The notes beneath the pieces are model-generated. The model made no database searches, was not told where the DNA came from, and was given only the letters and a program-made list of their open reading frames with translations. Below, one piece after another: positions 26,399 to 33,126 of a DNA stretch of 33,227 bases. Made by a program: the position numbers and the translations under genes. Position 1 is the first letter of the stretch. Each line of letters opens with the position of its first letter. The stretch is from a bacterium (GTDB lineage Bacteria > SZUA-79 > Acidulodesulfobacterales > Acidulodesulfobacteraceae), in NCBI GenBank assembly GCA_021806885.1, contig JAKAPT010000012.1, forward strand, positions 1 through 33,227, read 5' to 3'.

Positions 26399-27295
26399 AT
26401 GTACGATAAAAATAACCTTGCAAGGCTAATAATTTCCTGCCCCGATAAAAAAGGTATAGTCGCCGCCGTTTCCGGCCTTCTGTATAAAAACAACGCCAAT
26501 ATAACCGAATCCGCCCAGCATTCCACCCCTGGGGAAAAGCCCCAATTTTTCATGCGGATAGTCTTTGAGATTCAGGGCCTCATGGATGAAAAAAAAGGGA
26601 TAAGGATAAAACTCGAAAAAGACTTAAAGAAATTATCGAAAGACATAAATATGTCTTACGGCGTCAGCTACCTGCGTAAATTAAAGAGGATGGCGATACT
26701 CGTCTCAAGGATGGATCACTGCCTTAACGAGCTTTTATGGCTCTGGAAATCGGGGGACATCGAGGTTGAGATCCCTTTAATTTGCTCCAACCACGAGGAT
26801 TTAAAAGAGCTGGCCGAATTTTACAAAATCCCGTATTTTTATATTCCGGTTAAGGATGGGCCATTAAATGCGGGAGAAGGTCTTAAGCGGCATGAACGAA
26901 AACTTTTATCCCTTCTCGAAAAGGAGAATATAGACTTTATAACTCTAGCCCGTTACATGAGAATATTATCCCCCGGTTTTTTAAAATCGTTTAACAAAAA
27001 AATAATAAACATCCACCACTCGTTCCTTCCTTCCTTTCCCGGCGCCAAACCCTATGAAAAGGCATATGAAAAAGGAGTAAAAATAATCGGGGCAACGGCC
27101 CATTTCGTAAACGATGAGCTGGACGCGGGGCCGATAATAGAACAGGATATAATAAGAATCGACCATGACGACGACATAGATGAAATGAAAAGGAAGGGAA
27201 AAATAATAGAAAAAAACGTCCTTTCGAGGGCGGTAAAATGGTTCAGCGAGGACAGGATTATAGAAAAAGGCAACAGGACTATAGTATTTACGTAA
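26399..27295 (+). CDS. purU: Formyltetrahydrofolate deformylase
   Basis: The 298-aa enzyme hydrolyses 10-formyl-THF to THF and formate. An N-terminal ACT domain (~5-85, with CPDKKGIVAAVSGLLY) is joined to a formyltransferase-like domain (~97-298) carrying ILVSRMDHCLNELLW, LARYMRILSP, IINIHHSFLPSFPGAKPY and the catalytic AHFVNDELDAGPII. There is no ribosome site, and a TTTACA-17-TTATAT promoter ends about 10 bp before the ATG, so the transcript may be nearly leaderless. It may balance one-carbon pools or supply formate. It converges with the diguanylate cyclase. Confidence 0.92.
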   Translation: MYDKNNLARLIISCPDKKGIVAAVSGLLYKNNANITESAQHSTPGEKPQFFMRIVFEIQGLMDEKKGIRIKLEKDLKKLSKDINMSYGVSYLRKLKRMAILVSRMDHCLNELLWLWKSGDIEVEIPLICSNHEDLKELAEFYKIPYFYIPVKDGPLNAGEGLKRHERKLLSLLEKENIDFITLARYMRILSPGFLKSFNKKIINIHHSFLPSFPGAKPYEKAYEKGVKIIGATAHFVNDELDAGPIIEQDIIRIDHDDDIDEMKRKGKIIEKNVLSRAVKWFSEDRIIEKGNRTIVFT

Positions 27296-27346
27296 CTTCC
27301 CTATAACAGGGCGTCCCGGTATTCTCTTTTTTCTCTCTGGAAGTCC

Positions 27347-28345
27347 TCATATATAAATCTCAATCCTGTTCTTCCCGTTTTTCTTTGCCGCGTACATTGC
27401 CTGGTCCGCACGGTAGGTTATGGTTTGAGGTGTGTCGCCGGTTTTATACGTGGTTACCCCAAGGCTTATCGTTATTTTTTCTCCGATGGTAAAATCATGC
27501 CCCTCGGTTACTTTTCTCAACCTTTCCGCAAGCTCTAAAGCTTTTTGAGTATTCCCCTCCGGAATAATTATAATGAATTCCTCTCCTCCATATCTCGCGA
27601 AGAAGTCCTGAGCCCTGAGATTAGCCTCGATTACCCGGCTTATTTCCATAAGAATTGTATCCCCCGCCTGGTGCCCGTAGGTATCGTTAAAATACTTGAA
27701 ATCGTCTATATCGAAAAGGATGAGGGAAAAATCGGTTTGCGCGGATAAGGCTTTATTTATCATCGCGCTTAGCCGGAAATCGGAAGCCCTTCTGTTGTAA
27801 GCCCCCGTAAGGCTGTCTTTTTGAGATAAAAGCGCCATCTCATCCTTTTCCTTGATTATTTCCGACTCTCTCTTTACCTTATCTGTGATGTCCATAAATA
27901 TCCCGAGTCCAGCCCATTCGTTATTGTAAAATATCGTGTTGGTGGTCATTTTGACCCAGGAAAGGCTCCCGTCCTTCTTTCTGAAACGGTGCATCATGCT
28001 AGACTGGAAGATTTCCCCTCTCCCTCTTCTCTGGATTTGTTCCCCCAGCAATTTCAGGGTGTCTTTATCGGCATCGATAAAATCTAAAGGGCCCATTTTA
28101 ACGGCTTCCTCCATTGTATAGCCCGTGAAGGAGGCGGTGTAAGGGTTCGCGTACAGGATGCTTTTATCGTTATAAATGACGATGATGGCGGGGGAATTAT
28201 CTATAATGGCTTTGAGTATTTCGTTTTCTTTTTCAATCGCGTCCTTGAGTTTAGCCAGTTCGGTCGCGTCGGGTGAAACCTCAAGGCCGTTATCCATGTC
28301 CTTTTCTGCCGCTGGATACCGCATAGCGAGTTTTTCCTGTAACAT
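27347..28345 (-). CDS. PAS-GGDEF diguanylate cyclase
   Basis: The 332-aa protein has a short N-terminal helix, a PAS/PAC sensor (~45-160, with AIIVIYNDKSILYANP and the SLSWVKMTT segment) and a C-terminal GGDEF domain (~175-332). The active site reads GGEEF (253-257), a functional variant. An inhibitory I-site R244-A-Q-D247 lies exactly five residues upstream, so product inhibition by c-di-GMP is expected. It lacks membrane helices, so it is cytoplasmic and probably binds a small ligand or cofactor. No ribosome site precedes ATG 28345; an ATG seven codons later has AGGA nine bases upstream and may be used. c-di-GMP could control the nearby pilus and polysaccharide genes, but this is inference. 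Confidence 0.9.
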   Translation of the reverse strand: MLQEKLAMRYPAAEKDMDNGLEVSPDATELAKLKDAIEKENEILKAIIDNSPAIIVIYNDKSILYANPYTASFTGYTMEEAVKMGPLDFIDADKDTLKLLGEQIQRRGRGEIFQSSMMHRFRKKDGSLSWVKMTTNTIFYNNEWAGLGIFMDITDKVKRESEIIKEKDEMALLSQKDSLTGAYNRRASDFRLSAMINKALSAQTDFSLILFDIDDFKYFNDTYGHQAGDTILMEISRVIEANLRAQDFFARYGGEEFIIIIPEGNTQKALELAERLRKVTEGHDFTIGEKITISLGVTTYKTGDTPQTITYRADQAMYAAKKNGKNRIEIYI

Positions 28346-28555
28346 TAGAAATAAAATTAGCTGAAGGTACGTAAACGAAAGATCTATCCTGCCGTTTAAT
28401 TATAAATTATATACCTTGTTCAAATTACCTTGCAAGATGATTTTTTAAAGAACGTTAATAACGAAGAAACGGGCTCGAAAGGAAAGTGGCGACCGAAATA
28501 TGCCTATCCCTGTCGCCAAGGCAGGAAATTGAAACCAGCAAACCCTGATAAATAC

Positions 28556-28631
28556 TGGTAGGCGCGGAGGGAATTGAACCCCCGGCTTCCACCGTGTGAA
28601 GGTGGCACTCTAACCGCTGAGTTACGCGCCC
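28556..28631 (-). tRNA. tRNA-Val (anticodon CAC)
   Basis: The 76-nt cloverleaf has anticodon CAC in the loop TTCACAC closed by CCACC/GGTGG, a T-arm with GGTTCAA, a 7-bp acceptor stem with a terminal G-U pair, and encoded CCA at 28556-28558. No integrase-like leader follows it, unlike the other two tRNAs here. Confidence 0.96.
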
Positions 28632-28654
28632 ATAAAGGGATAATACAAAAAGTG

Positions 28655-28688
28655 AAAAGGTGTCAGAATTTAAACTCTGACACCTTTT
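28655..28688 (-). terminator. Rho-independent terminator after the sulfur operon
   Basis: A perfect 13-bp stem (28655-28667 with 28676-28688, AAAAGGTGTCAGA) with an 8-base loop lies 20 bp past the DUF1641 stop and is followed on the minus strand by a T-rich tract. The A-run on the other arm would allow partial bidirectional action. Confidence 0.85.
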
Positions 28689-28707
28689 CTTCTTTTCCTT
28701 GATAAAT

Positions 28708-29565
28708 TTACTCCATTTTACCGAACTCGGAGCTTATAAACACGTCCTGGGATTTTCTCTTAAGGTTCTTGGTCAGGTTCTTCGCCAGAATCATCATGAA
28801 CTTAAGACCCGCCATAACCTCCTTGTCCTTGGCCAGGGAAAGCAGGGAAAGAATCCCGCCTTTATGGTATTTTTCATCCTCCGCCTCTTTCAGGGTATCA
28901 TGGCTTGATTCATCCATAACATTTATCAGCTCTTTAATATTTACCTGGGTAAGAAGCGCTTCTACCAGTTCCATGCCCGTTCCAACCGCCCTGTCTATAA
29001 GCCCGTCGGTAAACATTCTTCTTGCCGAAGCAACGCCGTTCGCAAACTCGGTCAGGTCGTTTAATGTTCCGCTGTTGATAAAAGCTTCACCGGTATCAAG
29101 AAGCGGTTTAACGTTGTATTGGAGAAGTAGTTCTGTCAGGTCCGCAAGCCTTTCGACGGTTCCCGCAAGGCGCTCGACCATCGTGTCGGTCATTCCCCTG
29201 CTGAATCCGGCGACAAAATCACCGGTGTCTTTAAGCGCCTGAAGCGTGCCTGACCTTTCAAGCTCGTCAATTTTTTCAATGCTGCCTTTAAGTCCTAAAG
29301 CCCTGTCGCCAGCCGCTTTCACCATTGAAAGCTGGTCGTGGCCGGAAAAACTATCCATGATGGACAGGCCTGTCATGACATTGTCGGCGACCCTTTCCGT
29401 CATCGAATCGGTTCCGCCATTTTTTAACGCCTGGACCATCGCCGTAACCTCGTCAAGCGTATCAAGCCTGCCGATAATATTAAGCAGGTGGTCCAAGGTC
29501 TGCGGCTTTTCCGAAATCTTTTGAAGCAGGGCAGCGGCAACGTCTATTTTCTCATTTTCAGCCAT
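28708..29565 (-). CDS. DUF1641-family protein
   Basis: The 285-aa, all-helical, soluble protein has repeated segments such as RLADLTELLLQYNVKPLLDTGE and FANGVASARRMF. It matches the DUF1641 family in character and context. DUF1641 genes often follow SQR-like flavoproteins in sulfur oxidisers, but the molecular role is unknown; a scaffold or membrane-tethering partner of SQR is plausible. It is the last of four genes in the sulfur operon, about 50 bp after sqr, and ends at a strong terminator. Confidence 0.72.
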   Translation of the reverse strand: MAENEKIDVAAALLQKISEKPQTLDHLLNIIGRLDTLDEVTAMVQALKNGGTDSMTERVADNVMTGLSIMDSFSGHDQLSMVKAAGDRALGLKGSIEKIDELERSGTLQALKDTGDFVAGFSRGMTDTMVERLAGTVERLADLTELLLQYNVKPLLDTGEAFINSGTLNDLTEFANGVASARRMFTDGLIDRAVGTGMELVEALLTQVNIKELINVMDESSHDTLKEAEDEKYHKGGILSLLSLAKDKEVMAGLKFMMILAKNLTKNLKRKSQDVFISSEFGKME

Positions 29566-29615
29566 ATTTGCCTCCTCATAACGAATTAAAATTTTAGATT
29601 ATTAATTGCCCTTAA

Positions 29616-30755
29616 TTAAAGAATACCCTTCGGTGTCAGCCAGTAAACCTTGTTATATGTCAATTTAAACCAGTGAATAAGCGCCGACGGCGTAACAGGG
29701 CTTGGCGGCGTCGTATAATTAAACATAATATAGGTAGCCGAAGACATACCGGTCTCGATGAAGCAGAAGACCTTTCCGTCATACCTGAACGGAGTAAGCC
29801 CTTCGCGCAATTCCGAGCAGATGTTTTCAACTATGATGTCGGATTCGAAATGGGCGGTTGAACCGGCCTTGCTGATAGGAAGGTTGGTCGTGTCTCCGAC
29901 GACGTAAACGTTATTGGAACCCTCCATCTTCAATGTAAATTTGTCCGTAGGAACAAACCCGTTCTGCCCGAGGCCGGAATCCTCGATAACTTGGGCGCCT
30001 TTATGCGGAGGAATCGTAATGAGGATGTCGTAATTAAGGGTTGAGCCTTCGAGGCTCGTGACGGTCTTTTTATTTACGTCTACCTCTTTCATGTTGAAAA
30101 GGGTCTCGGATTTAATGCCGTGTTTCGGAAAGGTTTTAGCCGCGAAGTGAGCGACCGGCTCAAGCCCGTGAAGCCTTCCGATAGGATAGGTATAGGTATA
30201 TTCGACCTTGTCCCTGACGCCCCTCTGTCTGAACCAGTCGTCAAGCATATAGGAGACCTCTAATGGAGCGACCGGGCACTTATGGGGCATGCCGATTGTA
30301 AGGACAATTTTTCCTCCTTTAAAGTTCATAAGCTCATGACGGAGCTTAAGGCACGCGTCATACTCATAAAACCAGTGTCCGCCTTCCTTAAGGCCCTTTA
30401 TCATTTCAGGGGCGGGACGGCATCCGGTGGCAAGCACGACGATATCATATTTTAATACCGCGCCGTTCTTTAGGTGAACTTCGTTTTTATCCTTGTCGAT
30501 CTTAACCGCGGGATGAAGATGAAGCTCCACCATCGGATCGAGAAGGTCTCTTTCATTCCTTACAAGTTCTTCATGCTGTTTTAATCCAAAAAGGACATAC
30601 AACAGACCGGGCTGGTAAAGGTGCTCTGGCTTATCGGAAACCACGTCGATGACAAGCTCGCCCTTTTTAAGTTCTTGCCTCATCTTTTTGGCGAGCAAAT
30701 TAGCGATAATTGTTCCTCCTACTCCGCCGCCGACTACAACGACTCTTTTTGACAT
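29616..30755 (-). CDS. sqr: Sulfide:quinone oxidoreductase (SQR)
   Basis: The 379-aa FAD enzyme of the membrane surface oxidises sulfide and passes electrons to quinone. It has an N-terminal dinucleotide motif VVGGGVGGT (7-15), VLATGCRP with Cys112, KCPVAPLEVSYML with Cys160, a second FAD motif NNVYVVGDTTNLP (281-293) and Cys331 in VFCFIETG. The three-cysteine pattern matches SQRs, where two form the trisulfide bridge. I start at ATG 30755, since GGAGGT is six bases upstream; the TTG at 30767 would overlap that site. It lies after dsrE and tusA, which should carry the sulfane sulfur produced. A related flavoprotein of the SQR/FCC family is the alternative. Confidence 0.88.
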   Translation of the reverse strand: MSKRVVVVGGGVGGTIIANLLAKKMRQELKKGELVIDVVSDKPEHLYQPGLLYVLFGLKQHEELVRNERDLLDPMVELHLHPAVKIDKDKNEVHLKNGAVLKYDIVVLATGCRPAPEMIKGLKEGGHWFYEYDACLKLRHELMNFKGGKIVLTIGMPHKCPVAPLEVSYMLDDWFRQRGVRDKVEYTYTYPIGRLHGLEPVAHFAAKTFPKHGIKSETLFNMKEVDVNKKTVTSLEGSTLNYDILITIPPHKGAQVIEDSGLGQNGFVPTDKFTLKMEGSNNVYVVGDTTNLPISKAGSTAHFESDIIVENICSELREGLTPFRYDGKVFCFIETGMSSATYIMFNYTTPPSPVTPSALIHWFKLTYNKVYWLTPKGIL

Positions 30756-30839
30756 AACAACCTCCAATGTTAAGTTAAAGTTAGGTTAAGATGATTTATA
30801 AATTCTATCCAAATTAACGGCGCTGACGAAATCTCTTTC

Positions 30840-31094
30840 TTACATGTCCTTTACTTTTTTGGAAAAAATTCTCCAGTAGCCCTGCTCCTCTATTACGCCC
30901 ATGAACTCCTGGTGAACCTTCGCGAGCCATTCAGGGACATCCTTCGCGCTGCCGGCGTCCCCGGAAATCAGTTCTACGATAGAACCGACGGGCTGCTGTC
31001 TCATCTCTTTAATAAGTTCCATTAACGGACCGGGGCAGTATGTTCCCCTTGCGTCCACTGTAACGGTTGGTTTAACGTCTTTTAAATCCGCCAT
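30840..31094 (-). CDS. tusA: TusA-like sulfurtransferase
   Basis: The 84-aa protein has the TusA signature DARGTYCPGPLMEL with the persulfide-carrying Cys20 in CPxP. TusA relays sulfane sulfur between proteins; in sulfur oxidisers it works with DsrE-type carriers. Its place between dsrE and sqr suggests it takes or delivers sulfur from sulfide oxidation. The C-terminal half is longer than the E. coli core but normal for this group. Confidence 0.88.
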   Translation of the reverse strand: MADLKDVKPTVTVDARGTYCPGPLMELIKEMRQQPVGSIVELISGDAGSAKDVPEWLAKVHQEFMGVIEEQGYWRIFSKKVKDM

Positions 31095-31134
31095 TTCTAC
31101 AAACCTCCTGGTTATATTTATTTTTTGTTTTCCA

Positions 31135-31533
31135 TCAGAATGTTATTGTTTCCGCCCCTTCCATAATACCAAGAAATGCCGCAAGCCCGAGATGGTCGTC
31201 AACGATGTCGAGAAGGTCTTCTTTTTTTATTCCAAGAATATCCATGACCATGGAACAAACGTATATTTTCAGTCCTCCAAGCATCTTGGCTTGGTCGAAC
31301 AGGTCGTAGAACATTGTTGCTTTTTTTTCTTTAATTGTTTGATACATTTTTCCGCCGGTAAAATTCTTTTTTGCGACGGTTTCCTTAAGGTAATTATAAA
31401 CTGCGTTCATGGTAACAAATATCGACACGTCCACGCCTGAAACGGCCGCGACCGATGCTATCATGGAGGCAACGTGAGATTTTTCGTATTCTTCGGACGC
31501 GATTATAATTGCCAGTTTTTGATTTTGAGACAT
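31135..31533 (-). CDS. DsrE-family sulfur carrier protein
   Basis: The 132-aa protein has a DsrE/DsrF-like fold (KLAIIIASEEYEKSHVASMIASVAA at the start). Its single cysteine, Cys93 in YVCSMVMDILGI, lies at the conserved position of DsrE2/DsrE3-like carriers. It is the first gene of dsrE-tusA-sqr-DUF1641, with GGAG upstream of the ATG. A sigma-54-type promoter lies about 137 bp upstream. The subgroup cannot be fixed without a tree. Confidence 0.85.
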   Translation of the reverse strand: MSQNQKLAIIIASEEYEKSHVASMIASVAAVSGVDVSIFVTMNAVYNYLKETVAKKNFTGGKMYQTIKEKKATMFYDLFDQAKMLGGLKIYVCSMVMDILGIKKEDLLDIVDDHLGLAAFLGIMEGAETITF

Positions 31534-31669
31534 AAATTTTCTCCTTTAGTTTTTATATTTTTTAATTTATTGATTTACCCCAAATTTATATATTTTACAA
31601 TATTTCGGGAGAAAAATAAATCTTTTTTAAACGCGTTAAATGAACTTTAATCACATTTATAAAGATTAA

Positions 31670-31685
31670 TGCAAAATGCGTGCCA
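31670..31685 (-). promoter_or_regulatory. Sigma-54 (RpoN) promoter of the sulfur operon
   Basis: On the minus strand TGGCACG-CATT-TTGCA matches the consensus TGGCACG-N4-TTGCW at every defined position, with GG and GC exactly ten bases apart. It points at dsrE, giving a leader of about 125 nt. No other match to this consensus was noticed in the window's intergenic regions. Confidence 0.72.
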
Positions 31686-31794
31686 AATTAAATTATGGCC
31701 TCATTAAATATCTCTTAAAGCTTTATAAAGCCTCCGTTTTTATAATTAGAGCCGATTATGCTACGCTATATTTCATTGATTTGATTTTATTAAA

Positions 31795-31870
31795 TGTCAT
31801 TTTGACAGGATTTTATGACAAATAAGCTTCGTTGTGTCATTTTGTCATAAAATTATTGCGACTATTGACA
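31795..31870. promoter_or_regulatory. Cluster of TGTCA/TGACA half-sites (candidate enhancer)
   Basis: Six TGTCA half-sites occur in 76 bp: 31795 (+), 31803 (-), 31816 (-), 31835 (+), 31843 (+) and 31866 (-). They form a perfect palindrome TGTCATTTTGACA (31795-31807). Its near-copy TGTCATTTTGTCA lies exactly 40 bp on (31835-31847). A 13-bp inverted repeat pairs 31810-31822 with 31841-31853. They lie ~110-185 bp upstream of the -24 element, the normal distance for a sigma-54 activator. The last half-site is also the -35 of tRNA-Val. Confidence 0.5.
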
Positions 31871-31893
31871 AATCAAGATGAGAGTTATAATAT
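31865..31893 (+). promoter_or_regulatory. Promoter of tRNA-Val(GAC)
   Basis: TTGACA (31865-31870) and, 17 bases on, TAATAT (31888-31893), about 21 bp before the tRNA. TATAAT at 31886-31891 with a 15-base spacer is an alternative -10. Confidence 0.55.
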
Positions 31894-31914
31894 ACTCGAA
31901 CATTCCATTCTTTT

Positions 31915-31990
<76 letters not shown>

Positions 31991-32129
31991 GATAAAACCG
32001 CAGTAAATAAGCCATTCTAAGCAATATCCTCTTGACATCGTTTTACATTGTTTAGTAAAACTTGCTATAGTTTTACATATTTTTTGCTATATATTTGCTA
32101 TAGTAAAATTTTAACGGAGGACTAACAAA
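31991..32129 (+). promoter_or_regulatory. Integrase leader with phased repeats
   Basis: The first 46 bases (to 32036) match the leader beside tRNA-fMet (36/46, no gaps). Then comes an inverted repeat GTTTTAC (32040-32046) / GTAAAAC (32055-32061). Three direct copies of TTGCTATA follow at 32062, 32084 and 32095, spaced 22 and 11 bases, that is, on one face of the helix. GGAGG precedes the integrase ATG. They may be arm-type or control sites of the integrase. Confidence 0.5.
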
Positions 32130-32735
32130 ATGGCAAGCGTTTACAAGATTAAAGGTTCTGATAATTGGTATTATTTAATTAGTTAAATGGACGGCATTAT
32201 CAAGGTTCGACTAAAACCAAAGACAAAAAGTCTGCCCAGCTTATAGCAGAATCTATCCAAACGGATATCGCGCGCGAAAAACATGACTTGCCTTCTCTTT
32301 TACCTATTGCACCGGAGCCAGACAAACTATTCCGGGACGTTTGGACGGAATATTACAATAGTTTACAAAATACCTATAATGCTATAAAAGTAAAGAATTA
32401 TATCTATACAAAGCATTTATCGCCTTATTTTGACAAATTAACTATAGCAAAAATTGCTATAGTAGATCTTAAAAATTATCAACGTTTACGCCGCCTTGAG
32501 ATTTTAAATATGCCTAAAAATCGCAATAAAAGAGAATCCGAAATATCTTTTGCTTTTTTAAATAAAGAAATATTGATATTACATAACTTTTTTAATTTTT
32601 GTATAGAAAAAGGCTATATCGATAAAAACCCTGCCTCCGGTATTAAGAAACTCAACGAGCTTTCCCGCATTAAAACTTTATCGGACGAAGATATCTTGAA
32701 ATTAATTAACGGATCTTCTAATAAACTAAGTACCC
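32130..32735 (+). pseudogene. Broken tyrosine integrase
   Basis: The ATG at 32130 reads MASVYKIKGSDNWYYLIS and stops at 32186. The natural continuation (NGRHYQGSTKTKDKKSAQLIAES...) is in the +2 frame, so a one-base loss or equivalent near 32175-32186 breaks the gene. The shifted frame runs through a SAM-like core-binding domain (DLKNYQRLRR..., FFNFCIEKGYIDKNPASG) to RIKTLSDEDILKLI. It leaves homology at about 32711-32735, where antisense HigB-like sequence begins. The whole catalytic domain (R-H-R-Y) is missing. It is a relative of the integrase at position 30. A 9-3-9 palindrome of TTGCTATAG lies inside it at 32442-32462. Confidence 0.82.
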
Positions 32736-32835
32736 AGACAATCTTTTGCGTAACCTTGCCGTCCAAAGAATCTAAAAAATCTTTTATCGGACATTTTCCT
32801 TCAGGTGTTTTATAAAAAATTACCGTTCTGAACAT
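32711..32835 (-). pseudogene. Truncated HigB/Gp49-like toxin gene
   Basis: About 41 codons of a RelE-superfamily HigB (Gp49/DUF891-type) toxin: MFRTVIFYKTPEGKCPIKDFLDSL...KIVWVLSLLED. After LLED the frame runs into the integrase sequence in antisense, so the toxin's C-terminal half and the usual downstream antitoxin gene are gone. The ATG has no ribosome site, but a TTGACA-17-TAACAT promoter lies just upstream, so the transcript would be nearly leaderless. Such a fragment should be inactive. Confidence 0.72.
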
Positions 32836-32869
32836 ATAATATGTTAACCTATATGTTTACTTTTGTCAA
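32831..32869 (-). promoter_or_regulatory. Promoter and palindromic operator of the toxin remnant
   Basis: TTGACA (32869-32864), 17 bases, TAACAT (32846-32841). A perfect palindrome AACATATAATATGTT (32831-32845) overlaps both the -10 and the start codon, and a further ATATGTT half lies at about 32851. This layout is usual for autoregulated toxin-antitoxin operons. Confidence 0.5.
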
Positions 32870-32948
32870 GATTTATTACCTTATATTTTCCCCATACTTC
32901 GTCAACCGCTTTCTTAAGAATATTCCATATAAAATTATTTTCCGCCAT
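32844..32948 (-). CDS. Small ORF (34 aa), unknown
   Basis: MAENNFIWNILKKAVDEVW... is an amphipathic, Lys-rich 34-aa peptide. Its ATG has AAGGAG four bases upstream and overlaps the 3' end of the preceding small gene, suggesting coupling. The toxin promoter lies inside it, and its stop coincides with that promoter's -10. It could be a real micropeptide or the remnant of a longer gene. I do not recognise it. Confidence 0.35.
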   Translation of the reverse strand: MAENNFIWNILKKAVDEVWGKYKVINLDKSKHIG

Positions 32949-33090
32949 TCTTCTCCTTCTCATACTCCCTTATAATCTTTAACGCCCTTTCGTATTCTTC
33001 TCTTTTTAAATCTTCGGGGCCTTCCTTGCCGAACGCCTTTTCTATTTCTTTTTTTAAAAAATTAAAGGTGTCGGAATTATTTATTCTCAT
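32935..33090 (-). CDS. Small charged helical protein, unknown
   Basis: The 51-aa frame begins MRINNSDTFNFLKKEIEKAF and ends in a Glu/Lys-rich helix. A TTG at 33138 would lengthen it to 67 aa, but that passes through a strong hairpin, so I prefer the ATG at 33090, although its GGGAG is only one base away. It precedes the 34-aa ORF and the toxin remnant on the same strand, so all three may come from one accessory element. No family is recognised. Confidence 0.4.
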   Translation of the reverse strand: MRINNSDTFNFLKKEIEKAFGKEGPEDLKREEYERALKIIREYEKEKNGGK

Positions 33091-33126
33091 ACTCCCGACT
33101 GCGTTTGACGCGGCCGGGAGTTTTTG
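33091..33126 (+). terminator. Rho-independent terminator
   Basis: ACTCCCGACTGCG pairs with CGCGGCCGGGAGT over 13 positions with one mismatch and one G-T pair, loop TTTGA, then TTTTTG. It would stop plus-strand transcripts coming from the broken integrase side. The rest of the right edge (33127-33227) shows no gene I can support. Confidence 0.65.

Noticed and set aside
28487-28536. CRISPR array
   Set aside because: Only one repeat-like unit and no spacer periodicity; kept only as a low-interest observation.
28769-29524. Long open frames on the plus strand opposite DUF1641
   Set aside because: Ser/Leu-rich translations that mirror the codon pattern of the minus-strand gene, with no ribosome sites or family motifs.
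30756-30767. Longer SQR start at a TTG
   Set aside because: GGAGGT lies inside this extension and is correctly spaced for the ATG at 30755.
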